From an uncultured Candidatus Saccharibacteria bacterium (GTDB taxonomy: Bacteria; Patescibacteriota; Saccharimonadia; Saccharimonadales; Saccharimonadaceae): a stretch of DNA of 64,000 nucleotides. This document shows, in pieces, positions 1 through 8,799 of the stretch. Under the pieces are notes generated by a model. The model did not search any database and had not been told where the DNA came from. It saw nothing but the letters and a program-made list of their open reading frames with translations. Each line of letters opens with the position of its first letter. Within the stretch, counting starts at the first letter, position 1. The position numbers were made by a program, and so were the translations under genes. The DNA lies in the NCBI GenBank assembly GCA_946804195.1, contig CAMPEU010000001.1:40192-104191 (forward strand), read 5' to 3'.

Positions 1-827
1 CCAAGCCACCCGTACCGATAGCAATCTTTGCATGTGTAATATGGTATGCTCCCGCATCATCTAGCGTTGATGCATCACCAGACAGAAACGTTGTGACACG
101 ATCGATCCTATGTGGCGCAATCAAAATAAACAAGATCCCAGCAGCTACTAGAATACCCGCGATCAATAATCCCCATCTATATTTTAATCCGGCCATATAC
201 AGCATGACTGAGAGAAACGCCATCAGAGACACGCCTGTTCCCATGTCCTTTTGAATGACAATAACAAACAGCATAGCCAATCCCGCAACAACACCCAGTG
301 GAATCAGTGTCTGAGATTTGTCATTGATTAGTCCCTGCTTGGCCCGCATGCCCAGAAAACTCGCAGCAAAAATCAAGACGCCAAACTTTAAAAACTCGGC
401 AGGCTGCAGGCTACCAAATGGGCCAAGATCAAACCACCTACACGCACCCAATGAACACTGCGTAATAGCATCAACGTGCAAAATATTACCAAAAAATAAC
501 AAGGCAACACATGCAATAAAACCCGCGACCAAAATTTTGCCAGCATTGTTTAGTAATAATCTATACGGAACAAATGATGCGACAACAAAGGCAACCAGCG
601 CCAAAAACAAACTCATTGTCTGTTTGATAAAGAAATATGTTGAACCATAAAAATCGGTATCGTATGCATTATTCAATACATTCGCCCTCTGCGGTCCGAT
701 TGCATACATTACAACAAGGCCCAAGAGCATCAATAAGCCCATGTACAATGCAATTTGATAATCTGGTCGATGTCGTCGACCGACGGCGTCGTCAGAGCGC
801 TCTGCTAGACGCTGAGAACGGGTCACA
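1..827 (-). CDS. ftsW: FtsW/RodA-family SEDS cell-division protein, 3' part runs off window
   Basis: Minus-strand translation from GTG at 827 reads VTRSQRLAERSDDAVGRRHRPDYQIALYMGLLMLLGLVVMYAIGPQRANVLNNAYDTDFYGSTYFFIKQTMSL...; start overlaps the mraY stop (GTGA); dcw context. Not in ORF track because it leaves the window. Confidence 0.88.
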
Positions 828-1866
828 AAATGTGACCCCCCGTCAATGCAAGAAGAATACCGGTAAATGCCGCACCGGCACCAAGTACCCAGAATCGCAT
901 TGTAACTTTTGTCTCGGGCCAACCAACAGCCTCTAGGTGATGGTGAATCGGTGCCGAAAGAAATATCCTTCGGTGGAAATATTTCTTGCTCAAAATCTGT
1001 AGCGAGCTAGAACCGGCCTCGATAACAAATACGATTCCGATAACTGGCAGTAGAAAGAAGGTATTGGTCATCATCGCAACGACGCCCAAGCTCGTACCTA
1101 ATGCGAAACTACCAACATCGCCCATAAAGAATCTAGCAGGATAAATATTGAACCACAGATACGCTAGTAATGCACCTAGAACCGTAAAGCAAAAACCAGC
1201 TAACAATTCATGTCCCTGCAATGTCGCAATAACACCAAACGCACCGTAGGCAATCGCAGATAAACCGCCAGCCAAGCCATCCAAGCCATCGCTTATATTA
1301 ACTGCGTTACCCATAGCAACAACAGCAAAGGCAAATAACGGTATCATCCACCACCCTATTACCCAATCACCCAAAAATGGTAAGTGAACCGCATCGTAAC
1401 CGAGTTTTACAGCAAAGTACCAGCCTAGCCCCGCCCCAAGTACCGTGATAGCCATAAACTTCACGCTTGTACGAAGACCGGCAGCTCCCCCGCCCCTACC
1501 CCGTACATTTATAATATCGTCTATTAGACCGACGAATCCACCACCGATGAGCGCAGCAAGTGGTAGCCATGTTTCAGCTCTGTCCATATTGAATGCTAGT
1601 GTCACACTCGCAACAGAAATCACCGTAATCATACCTGCCATTGTTGGAATATTACGCTCAAATTTTTCCTTATGAAGTTTCAAGAAAACTTTTAGCTTTT
1701 CACCATTTGTACTAGTTGTACGCTGGCGCTTCCAAAACTTATAACGATACGCGAAATATGTGTAGATAGGTGTCAGTAACATACCTAAAACAAATGCCGC
1801 AGCGCTTAGTAAAAGTATCATCGTGAGATCATCTGCCAATAGAGCTACAGTTGGTGTACTTGTCAT
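823..1866 (-). CDS. mraY: phospho-N-acetylmuramoyl-pentapeptide-transferase
   Basis: NAVNISDGLDGLAGG, FMGDVGSFALG and APIHHHLEAVGWPE motifs; multi-TM; dcw context. Confidence 0.95.
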   Translation of the reverse strand: MTSTPTVALLADDLTMILLLSAAAFVLGMLLTPIYTYFAYRYKFWKRQRTTSTNGEKLKVFLKLHKEKFERNIPTMAGMITVISVASVTLAFNMDRAETWLPLAALIGGGFVGLIDDIINVRGRGGGAAGLRTSVKFMAITVLGAGLGWYFAVKLGYDAVHLPFLGDWVIGWWMIPLFAFAVVAMGNAVNISDGLDGLAGGLSAIAYGAFGVIATLQGHELLAGFCFTVLGALLAYLWFNIYPARFFMGDVGSFALGTSLGVVAMMTNTFFLLPVIGIVFVIEAGSSSLQILSKKYFHRRIFLSAPIHHHLEAVGWPETKVTMRFWVLGAGAAFTGILLALTGGHIL

Positions 1867-1870
1867 GCAT

Positions 1871-3610
1871 TTAGCCTTTCGGTTGCAACTTTAAATAATC
1901 TATTAACCAGTTCGATATATCGGTAAAGATTGGCAATGCGTGCAGATTTCCCTGCAAATTTTGCCCCTTACCCGAAGCCTCTACCATTATGACATACCTT
2001 GGCTTGGAATTACCTCCATATCCCAAGTATGTCGCAATAGTCTCATCATCAATATATTTTCCGTTCCTAATAGTCTGCGAAGTACCCGTCTTGCCACCAA
2101 TATCATATCCAGGCGTATCATAATCAGCATAAAACGCCTGACGTGCTTTGCGAATCATTGTATGAATTGTTTTCGAAGTTTCTGGTTGGATAGTATTAGG
2201 ATACACTCGCTTCTGCTCGGCCTCTACGAACTCACCGCTGTCGGATACATTGCCCGCAATAATCGTTGGCTGATAATACGTACCTCCATTGACCAGCGAG
2301 CAAAAAGCCGAGGCAACCTGAAGCATCGTTAAATCCATACCCTGGCCAAACGTCATATTAGAATACCTTACTGCATTTCCCTCAACCTCAGTCGGTGGAA
2401 TAATAGTCCCCCGCTGCTCACCTGCCAATTCAATGCCCGTCAACTGACCAAACCGAAAACGATCATGGAAATAGTTATACATAGTATCGCGTGCGCCTCT
2501 GGTAATTCGGTTACCATCTCCCAGTCTCTGCGCTACGGTTACCATGCCGGTATTGAGCGAATAATTCAACGCGTGCTGCATTGTTATCACACCCGTCTCG
2601 CCCTTAAATGCATTCACAATTGTTCTATCCGCGACCTTTATGTAATCGAGGTTGTTATATGTTGATGTTGGCTTGATGACACCTTTGTCGATTCCAGTAG
2701 CAATTGTAAATGTTTTTATATCAGAGCCCGGTTCATAAGGGCTATTAATGACGTTATTGTTGAATACGGCCGCGTCTTTTACCTTGGTAAAATCCTTTGG
2801 GTTATATGTTGGAACATTTGCCATCGCCATAATATCACCGTTCTGAGGATCCATGATAATAACACTTCCGTTCTGTGCTCCTAGCTTTTTCAAACCTGAA
2901 GCAAGTGCCTTTTCGGCATACGCTTGAACATTGCGATCAATTGTTAGCACAATATTATCACCATTTTTTGCCGGCTTGTTTACATTCTTGTCACCGATTG
3001 TCAAAGGTACGCCACTAACATCCGTCACGGACTCCAATAGCCCATCATGCCCAACCAGCCGCTCGTTGAGCGCCTCCTCTACTCCATACTGTCCCGTTCC
3101 CCCATCGTTTACAAAACCAAGAGTTTGCGCAGCCAGGCCACCTTCTGGATAGATACGTTGTGCTACTTCCTGAAAGCCTATTCCCAATAAGCTCTCTTTC
3201 TTGATCAACTCTGCCTGTTTTCTTGTCAATTTTGTACCAAGTATTTGATAGCGTGTATCCTTACGTGCCAATAAATCTTCTGTTTTCGGTCTCAAATTCC
3301 CGCCAGCAACTTCTCGAATCACCTTCAAGGCTTTAGTGGAATCAGTCACCATTACAGGATCAGCAAACAGGGTGTACACTGTTTGGTTCATGACTAGGGG
3401 AACCAAGTTACCACTATCATAGGCGTATATTTCACCTCGTTTTGCAGGAATGATCAGAGGTCTAATTTGTTCGGCCTCTGCCTGACGAACATATTCATCG
3501 TGCTGTATGATCTGCAAATAGAATAACCTAGCGATAAATATCGCAATTACCAACAGAAGAAGTCCGGCAAGTATGCGCGAGCGACTACCTTTTTGAAGCG
3601 ACAGCTCCAT
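1871..3610 (-). CDS. ftsI: Class B penicillin-binding protein (FtsI/PBP2-type transpeptidase)
   Basis: N-terminal TM; SxxK (SDIK), SxN (SLN) and KTGTS transpeptidase motifs; dcw context. Confidence 0.93.
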   Translation of the reverse strand: MELSLQKGSRSRILAGLLLLVIAIFIARLFYLQIIQHDEYVRQAEAEQIRPLIIPAKRGEIYAYDSGNLVPLVMNQTVYTLFADPVMVTDSTKALKVIREVAGGNLRPKTEDLLARKDTRYQILGTKLTRKQAELIKKESLLGIGFQEVAQRIYPEGGLAAQTLGFVNDGGTGQYGVEEALNERLVGHDGLLESVTDVSGVPLTIGDKNVNKPAKNGDNIVLTIDRNVQAYAEKALASGLKKLGAQNGSVIIMDPQNGDIMAMANVPTYNPKDFTKVKDAAVFNNNVINSPYEPGSDIKTFTIATGIDKGVIKPTSTYNNLDYIKVADRTIVNAFKGETGVITMQHALNYSLNTGMVTVAQRLGDGNRITRGARDTMYNYFHDRFRFGQLTGIELAGEQRGTIIPPTEVEGNAVRYSNMTFGQGMDLTMLQVASAFCSLVNGGTYYQPTIIAGNVSDSGEFVEAEQKRVYPNTIQPETSKTIHTMIRKARQAFYADYDTPGYDIGGKTGTSQTIRNGKYIDDETIATYLGYGGNSKPRYVIMVEASGKGQNLQGNLHALPIFTDISNWLIDYLKLQPKG

Positions 3611-3617
3611 TAATGCC

Positions 3618-3965
3618 CTATCTTACGTATGCGGTTGATACCGGCTTTGTCGTTACTTTCGCAACGTCGCTACTACGAACGGTATCCAAGGCCGTCAAGC
3701 GTGCGTTTTCAATCTCTAAATCAGTCTTTTTTGTCTCAAGTGCGGCAATTTGATTGTCAATTTTTTGAGCTTCATAATCATATGCAGTGGCGCGTGTTGC
3801 TTGCGTGAGATAGACGAGTCCCAATACGGTAACCATCAGGGCTACTAATACGGTGTGAGTTACTGGACCAAGTTTGACATTCGAGACAAATGAAACGGTA
3901 TTCTGATTTCTATTCCAGGCGGACTGGCGGCGGCTGTAGAACTGTTGTGCGGTGTGATATGACAT
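3618..3965 (-). CDS. FtsL-like small bitopic division protein
   Basis: 115 aa, single TM followed by coiled coil (YEAQKIDNQIAALETKKTDLEIENARL), located between rsmH and ftsI. Confidence 0.6.
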   Translation of the reverse strand: MSYHTAQQFYSRRQSAWNRNQNTVSFVSNVKLGPVTHTVLVALMVTVLGLVYLTQATRATAYDYEAQKIDNQIAALETKKTDLEIENARLTALDTVRSSDVAKVTTKPVSTAYVR

Positions 3966-4181
3966 GTGGTGGGTCTCTTTTATGTTTGTTTTACTTGCTT
4001 ACGTAGCAGATTCAGTATCTATGCATCGGCTACGCAAGCCGACGAGCGTTCCTCGTGGAACAACTCGTCCTCTTGCGCTAGGCTTTCTAGTGCTTGACGC
4101 GTACGGTGACTTTTGTGTCAACCGACTCGTTCCTTACTGGTATATGGATAGGCATGTGGTGATGCCTCCCTCCTGTTTATT

Positions 4182-5078
4182 TTAAATTTTCACTGCGGCG
4201 CGCAATTTTGCACTGCGTGCACGCGGGTTGTGAACATCATATATTGCTCCATCGATCGGCTTTTTGGTTAGGATTCGTAGCTCTGCCTCATATCCCGAAT
4301 TGGCTTGTTCAGTAAAATACTGCTTTACAAGGCGATCTTCGAGACTGTGAAAACTAATAACCCCCAACCTACCCCCATCTTTTAAGAGGCGTGGCAGTAA
4401 CGGTAACACTTGCTCGATCTGTTCGAGCTCACGATTTACCGCAATACGGAGCGCTTGAAAGGTGCGAGTTGCTGGATGAGTTTTCTTCCAGCCACTATGG
4501 ACAGTTTGCTTGATCAGTTCTGCGAGTTCATCAGTTGTATTGAGCGGTCTAGATCTGACAATTGCATCTGCTATGCGTTTTGCTTTGCCAGCTGGCTCTT
4601 CGCCATAGTCACGGATTATGCGCGTAATGTCTCGTACCGACGCGGTATTGACTAACTTTTTTGCCGTCAATTCCTGGCGCCGATCCATACGCATATCTAG
4701 TGGACCGCCGTTTTTAAATGAAAACCCTCGTTCGCCCTGATCGAGCTGTGGTGATGACACCCCCAAGTCAATTAAGACGATATCAAATTGTTTGCCCTGT
4801 TCTATTAATGCCTTGGTGGCACTGACAAAATCAGTATGCATCAAATTGACGCCATTTTCAGAAAACCGAGACAATTTACCAATGGCATAATCGTCGCGAT
4901 CAACTAATGTAGCACTCGTCTGCGCGTCTGTTTTTTCCAGAAAAGCTGCTGCATGCCCGCCATAACCAGCAGTCAAGTCGAGATAACTCTCGCCCTTTTG
5001 CGGATCTAGCAAATCAAGCGTCGCCCCTAGTAATACAGGTTCGTGCAAATCATGTGGTGGATGTGCTTTAATACTCAT
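4182..5078 (-). CDS. rsmH: 16S rRNA (cytosine(1402)-N(4))-methyltransferase
   Basis: HEPVLLGATLDLL, YLDLTAGYGGHAAAFLE, DLGVSSPQLDQGERGFSF, ISFHSLEDRLVKQYF motifs. Confidence 0.96.
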   Translation of the reverse strand: MSIKAHPPHDLHEPVLLGATLDLLDPQKGESYLDLTAGYGGHAAAFLEKTDAQTSATLVDRDDYAIGKLSRFSENGVNLMHTDFVSATKALIEQGKQFDIVLIDLGVSSPQLDQGERGFSFKNGGPLDMRMDRRQELTAKKLVNTASVRDITRIIRDYGEEPAGKAKRIADAIVRSRPLNTTDELAELIKQTVHSGWKKTHPATRTFQALRIAVNRELEQIEQVLPLLPRLLKDGGRLGVISFHSLEDRLVKQYFTEQANSGYEAELRILTKKPIDGAIYDVHNPRARSAKLRAAVKI

Positions 5079-5376
5079 ACCTCTATTCTACAACAGAGGA
5101 TTCGAGATCACCCAACCGATAACAGCGCTTTTTGTTTTTGAACATGTTTGTTTTTGTATAAGTTATCGATACCGATGCGTCACTATGTAACTCATATATG
5201 GTATCAATTGAGAGACTTATGTGTTGTGAGGTGGAGTTTTTTTTGGGAGGTGTGTTTTGAGGAAGGTGCTGTGGATCTTTTTTCACTAATGTGGTTCCCA
5301 CGGTTTTCCACGCACTGTTACCAGATGGTTAATCTCGAGAGTTTCAAATTGTCAAAGAACTGGCCAAAAACCGTTC

Positions 5377-5748
5377 TTAGTCCGCAATATCAGGTTGCAT
5401 GATACGCCAGTAGCTACCAGCGCGAACCGCCACGATATCGCGTTTAATCCCAGCAAAATCAAGCAAATGCTTTTCGATCGAGACCCTGCCCTGCTTGATA
5501 TCAAGCGAAGCACTGGTCTTGCCGCGACGAAATCTGACATTTACATCAGCAATCCGTTCATCGAGAACATTACCTGTTAGCTCTGGTTCGACATCATTGT
5601 CCCACGTTGATTGTGGGTACATATGAAGATACGGACCAAACCCGCGAGTCAGCACAACGCCGCTAGAGAATTCTTCACGCAATTCGACAGGAATCGTCAA
5701 CCGACGCTTGTCGTCGAGTTTGCGTTCAAAATAATCTACGCTTGACAC
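5377..5748 (-). CDS. mraZ: Transcriptional regulator MraZ
   Basis: KLDDKRRLTIPVELREEF...VVLTRGFGPYLHMYPQSTWD; first gene of dcw cluster; GTG start with upstream GAGG. Confidence 0.92.
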   Translation of the reverse strand: MSSVDYFERKLDDKRRLTIPVELREEFSSGVVLTRGFGPYLHMYPQSTWDNDVEPELTGNVLDERIADVNVRFRRGKTSASLDIKQGRVSIEKHLLDFAGIKRDIVAVRAGSYWRIMQPDIAD

Positions 5749-5825
5749 TTGCTTACCTCTGGGTGGAGTTATGTTAATTTTTAAATTGTGGTTTTTGTGT
5801 TTGTTGCCACTGGTTACATCATACT

Positions 5826-5850
5826 ACCCACAACTACCCACTACAACCCC
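5826..5850 (-). promoter_or_regulatory. MraZ-operator-like triple repeat upstream of mraZ
   Basis: Minus strand GGGGT-tgtag-TGGGT-agttg-TGGGT: pentamers with exact 10-nt period, matching the known TGGGN-N5 MraZ box arrangement. Confidence 0.75.
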
Positions 5851-5882
5851 CAACTTTGCTTTTTTCTTTAGAATATATTATT

Positions 5883-5904
5883 TTATCCACACAACTGTGG
5901 AAAA
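5883..5904 (+). promoter_or_regulatory. DnaA-box-like site plus inverted near-copy
   Basis: TTATCCACA (exact consensus) at 5883-5891, then TGTGGAAAA (inverse of TTTTCCACA) at 5896-5904. Confidence 0.4.
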
Positions 5905-5926
5905 CTAATCTTTGAACATTATATAT

Positions 5927-5947
5927 AGGGCCGCGTCAAGCGGCCCT
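5927..5947. terminator. Strong hairpin between mraZ and the 66-aa gene (possible terminator/RNA element)
   Basis: AGGGCCGC-gtcaa-GCGGCCCT, perfect 8-bp GC-rich stem; weak U-tract. Confidence 0.45.
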
Positions 5948-5972
5948 ACACAAGATGTTATTTTTTCTAACT

Positions 5973-6173
5973 TTATCTAGTAAATAAAAAGCTCTTTACC
6001 TGTGCATCGTACATGTCGGTCGTCTGTAACGTCACCCACCCTATTAATACGAATAAGTTAATGAGTAACGATACTATCAAAAGCGCCGCCATAAAATCAA
6101 GATGCGTTTGATGAAAGCTTCGTAAAAGTTTTTTTGATTTTTTTACTTGTTTGCCCACTTTGTTTTTTGTCAT
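5973..6173 (-). CDS. Small basic single-TM protein, unknown
   Basis: 66 aa: basic N-terminus followed by one hydrophobic helix. Confidence 0.5.
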   Translation of the reverse strand: MTKNKVGKQVKKSKKLLRSFHQTHLDFMAALLIVSLLINLFVLIGWVTLQTTDMYDAQVKSFLFTR

Positions 6174-6194
6174 AATAAAGTTTTATCATACCGC

Positions 6195-6893
6195 TCACGC
6201 TTTGTCTATATCACCCAAACGACGAAGAGCGTCGTGAAGGTTGGATAATCGCTCGACATTGTCTGGCGTATCCCCCTGCTGAGACAAAAGTTCATGCCCC
6301 GCATCAAGGACCCAAAAACCCCGCGATGGACTAGGCGGAAAATGGCTAAAGCTCACGGCCTTGTCATCAAACATAACAATACTATCAGCCGATCCTCCCC
6401 CTAACTCGCTCGGGATCTGAAAAACACCATCCGTATCGAGCCATGTTGAAATCAACTTACCTTTTTCCTTTTTATCCATAATAATGTGCGGTATGTGCTT
6501 AAAGCCCGCAGCCGACAACTTCAGCTTTTGCCACAAGACGTCACCATATGTCAAAATACCGTACGACTTGTCATTCGTATCCAACCACTCCAGCAGTTCA
6601 TTTGCGCCTGGAAGCAAGTAGTTCAACGATCGAGACTCGTGAATAAATAGCTTTTCCATTGCCTCCCAATCATCAATACGATTCTCTGAACTAAGGTGGT
6701 CTCGCACATATGTTGCGAGCAAGAATGTATCGCCACGCTGTTTTACCTCTGAATCGACCTTTTCTATTCGTTCTTTTGGTATATGAAAGTATTTATCCGC
6801 AATTTCAATGAATATCTCGATTAACTTGTCCGAATCGGCCAAAGTGCGATCAAAATCGACTATGTAAAAACTAGTGTCTTTGGCCATACTCAT
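6195..6893 (-). CDS. HAD-superfamily hydrolase
   Basis: Motif I FYIVDFDRTLADSD; later GILTYGDVLWQ and IVMFDDK. Confidence 0.75.
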   Translation of the reverse strand: MSMAKDTSFYIVDFDRTLADSDKLIEIFIEIADKYFHIPKERIEKVDSEVKQRGDTFLLATYVRDHLSSENRIDDWEAMEKLFIHESRSLNYLLPGANELLEWLDTNDKSYGILTYGDVLWQKLKLSAAGFKHIPHIIMDKKEKGKLISTWLDTDGVFQIPSELGGGSADSIVMFDDKAVSFSHFPPSPSRGFWVLDAGHELLSQQGDTPDNVERLSNLHDALRRLGDIDKA

Positions 6894-7911
6894 GCTCGAA
6901 AATGTCGATTATTGCCCTTGCAGCAGCGTCTGGATCGTGACGAATCAGAGACCTTTTCGCCACCGGTAATGCTTCACTCCCCTCGGCTCCATTGGCCATT
7001 GCTCCCAAGAAATTACCACCGACTGCGTGATAATGCTGCTTGTCCATTGTATCTTCGTCAATCTCTACCACATATGCATTTTCTTTTTCACGATACGCTT
7101 CAGCCAAAACGGATGTCGGTTTTTGTTCGTTATACAATACATAGTCCAGGATAGGCGCAGCAGCAAATCTTTCAATTTCAGCGGCATGATCACTCACAGT
7201 AAAGCCTTCCGTCTGACCGCGTTTTGTTACGAGATTAGATACGTATACCACTACAGCAGAAGTTGACTGAAGTGCCTGATTGATTTCATCAATAATTAGC
7301 AAAGGCCCTAGCGACGTATACAAATCGCCAGGGGCGATGACAACAATATCCGCATCATTGATCGCACGGATTGCCAATGGATTCGCTTTTGCAACTGGCA
7401 CAAGTGATAGCTGAGCCGTTCGGGGATCTTTTTTGAAATAATGTTCATCAATAACACGTTCACCGTGAAGTGTTAACTTCTCGTCATTAGGCCACTCCAT
7501 ACGTAATCGCACATCATCTAGCGTTGCCGGTATCACCATTCCTTTGATGTTTAATATCTCTGATGCTGTTTCTACTGCTTCACCAAAACTTCCCGATACT
7601 TTTTCAAGCGCGCTAAGCAACAGATTACCAAATGCGTGACCATTAAAGGTTCCCTCTGTAAACCGATAATTAAATAAATCACGTACCTTTGGGGATTCGC
7701 TAAGAGCAACGAGACATTGTCGAACATCACCTGGTGGCAAAGCACCGAGTTCATCACGTAAAACTCCCGTACTTCCTCCGTCGTCAGCCATATTTACAAG
7801 AGCGGCGATTTTGCTGGTGTGGTCTTTGAGTGCACTGAGTAAGGTAAAACTACCAGTTCCCCCACCGATAACAGCAATCTTTGGCTCTCTTGGAGCAGAT
7901 CCTTCATTCAT
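6871..7911 (-). CDS. YvcK/CofD-like gluconeogenesis/morphology factor
   Basis: KIAVIGGGTGSFTLLSALKD, MADDGGSTGVLRDELGALPPGDVRQCLVAL; overlaps HAD gene by 23 nt. Confidence 0.92.
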   Translation of the reverse strand: MNEGSAPREPKIAVIGGGTGSFTLLSALKDHTSKIAALVNMADDGGSTGVLRDELGALPPGDVRQCLVALSESPKVRDLFNYRFTEGTFNGHAFGNLLLSALEKVSGSFGEAVETASEILNIKGMVIPATLDDVRLRMEWPNDEKLTLHGERVIDEHYFKKDPRTAQLSLVPVAKANPLAIRAINDADIVVIAPGDLYTSLGPLLIIDEINQALQSTSAVVVYVSNLVTKRGQTEGFTVSDHAAEIERFAAAPILDYVLYNEQKPTSVLAEAYREKENAYVVEIDEDTMDKQHYHAVGGNFLGAMANGAEGSEALPVAKRSLIRHDPDAAARAIIDIFEHEYGQRH

Positions 7912-7952
7912 TTATTACAGTATACCACCCGTCAATTGGTATACTAAGTGTA

Positions 7953-8783
7953 ATGATTCTGTTTTTATTGCGCATTGTTTGGCGCACGCTCATATTCTTA
8001 CTCGGCGTTGGTGCGCTTGTTTATATTGTTCGTGCAGTGTGGCCCGGTGATACCAATCAGGCCGCCATTCTCGGTGCGCTTATCTTTACCTACTGCTTGA
8101 TGGCATACGTTGTTATACCGAATCTCATGCGACTCTTTCATGTATTTTCACGCCCGGACCACATCCCTTTATATGTAACAACAAGTGACGGCTGGCCGTC
8201 TGATCCCGTCAATCTTGCAATCATTGCAAAAAGTAAAAAGCACCTCGAAAATGCCATGCATGATGCGGGTTGGCATACGGCCGATCCACTCACTTTTCGT
8301 AATGGGCTACGTGAAGTAATTTCAATTATATTTGATCGATCCTATCCAGCCGCCCCCCTTTCGTCACTCTATCTATTCGATCGTCCTCATGACATAGGGT
8401 TCGAAATACCCACGACAAAATCAGGTAGTGCGCGAACACGGCACCATGTTCGATTTTGGCGCATGACGAAACCACGAAAGGAATCAGAATTTCACAAAAC
8501 ACATTACTTATTTTGGAAGAAAAAATTGCAACAAATACTAGGCGTTGACCAATCCGTGTGGATTGGTGCTGCGACCGAGGAACCGCATGCAATTGACATA
8601 CAATGGCGCACAGGCAGACTGACGCACGGTGGCAGCCACGAACATAATAAAGAGCGGGACTACATTATCGAAACACTAAAAAAAGCTGGTTCAGTAAAAA
8701 AATATCAATCAGTGATGCTGGAGAGGAAGTTAGCTTCCGTGGACAGCAGTTTCGAACTCACTACACAACAGATGGGTGTATAA
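7953..8783 (+). CDS. Two-TM protein with LssY C-terminal-like domain
   Basis: N-terminal TMs, then HHVRFWR...VWIGAATEEPHAIDIQWRTGRLTHGGSHEHNKERDYII pattern; start re-chosen at ATG 7953, in frame with 7881. Confidence 0.6.
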   Translation: MILFLLRIVWRTLIFLLGVGALVYIVRAVWPGDTNQAAILGALIFTYCLMAYVVIPNLMRLFHVFSRPDHIPLYVTTSDGWPSDPVNLAIIAKSKKHLENAMHDAGWHTADPLTFRNGLREVISIIFDRSYPAAPLSSLYLFDRPHDIGFEIPTTKSGSARTRHHVRFWRMTKPRKESEFHKTHYLFWKKKLQQILGVDQSVWIGAATEEPHAIDIQWRTGRLTHGGSHEHNKERDYIIETLKKAGSVKKYQSVMLERKLASVDSSFELTTQQMGV

Positions 8784-8799
8784 AAATTATTCGATTACG

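Noticed and set aside
318-650. 110-aa plus-strand ORF (and 637-936)
   Set aside because: Antisense to ftsW, whose minus-strand reading matches a SEDS protein in dcw context; low-complexity translation.
1940-2332. Antisense ORFs over ftsI, murD, secA, proS and others in the track
   Set aside because: They overlap strongly supported genes on the other strand and have atypical composition (Cys/His/Ser/Arg-rich); treated as spurious shadows.
5083-5301. 72-aa minus ORF between mraZ and rsmH
   Set aside because: No recognisable motif, GTG start without convincing SD, composition unlike neighbours; too weak to call as CDS.
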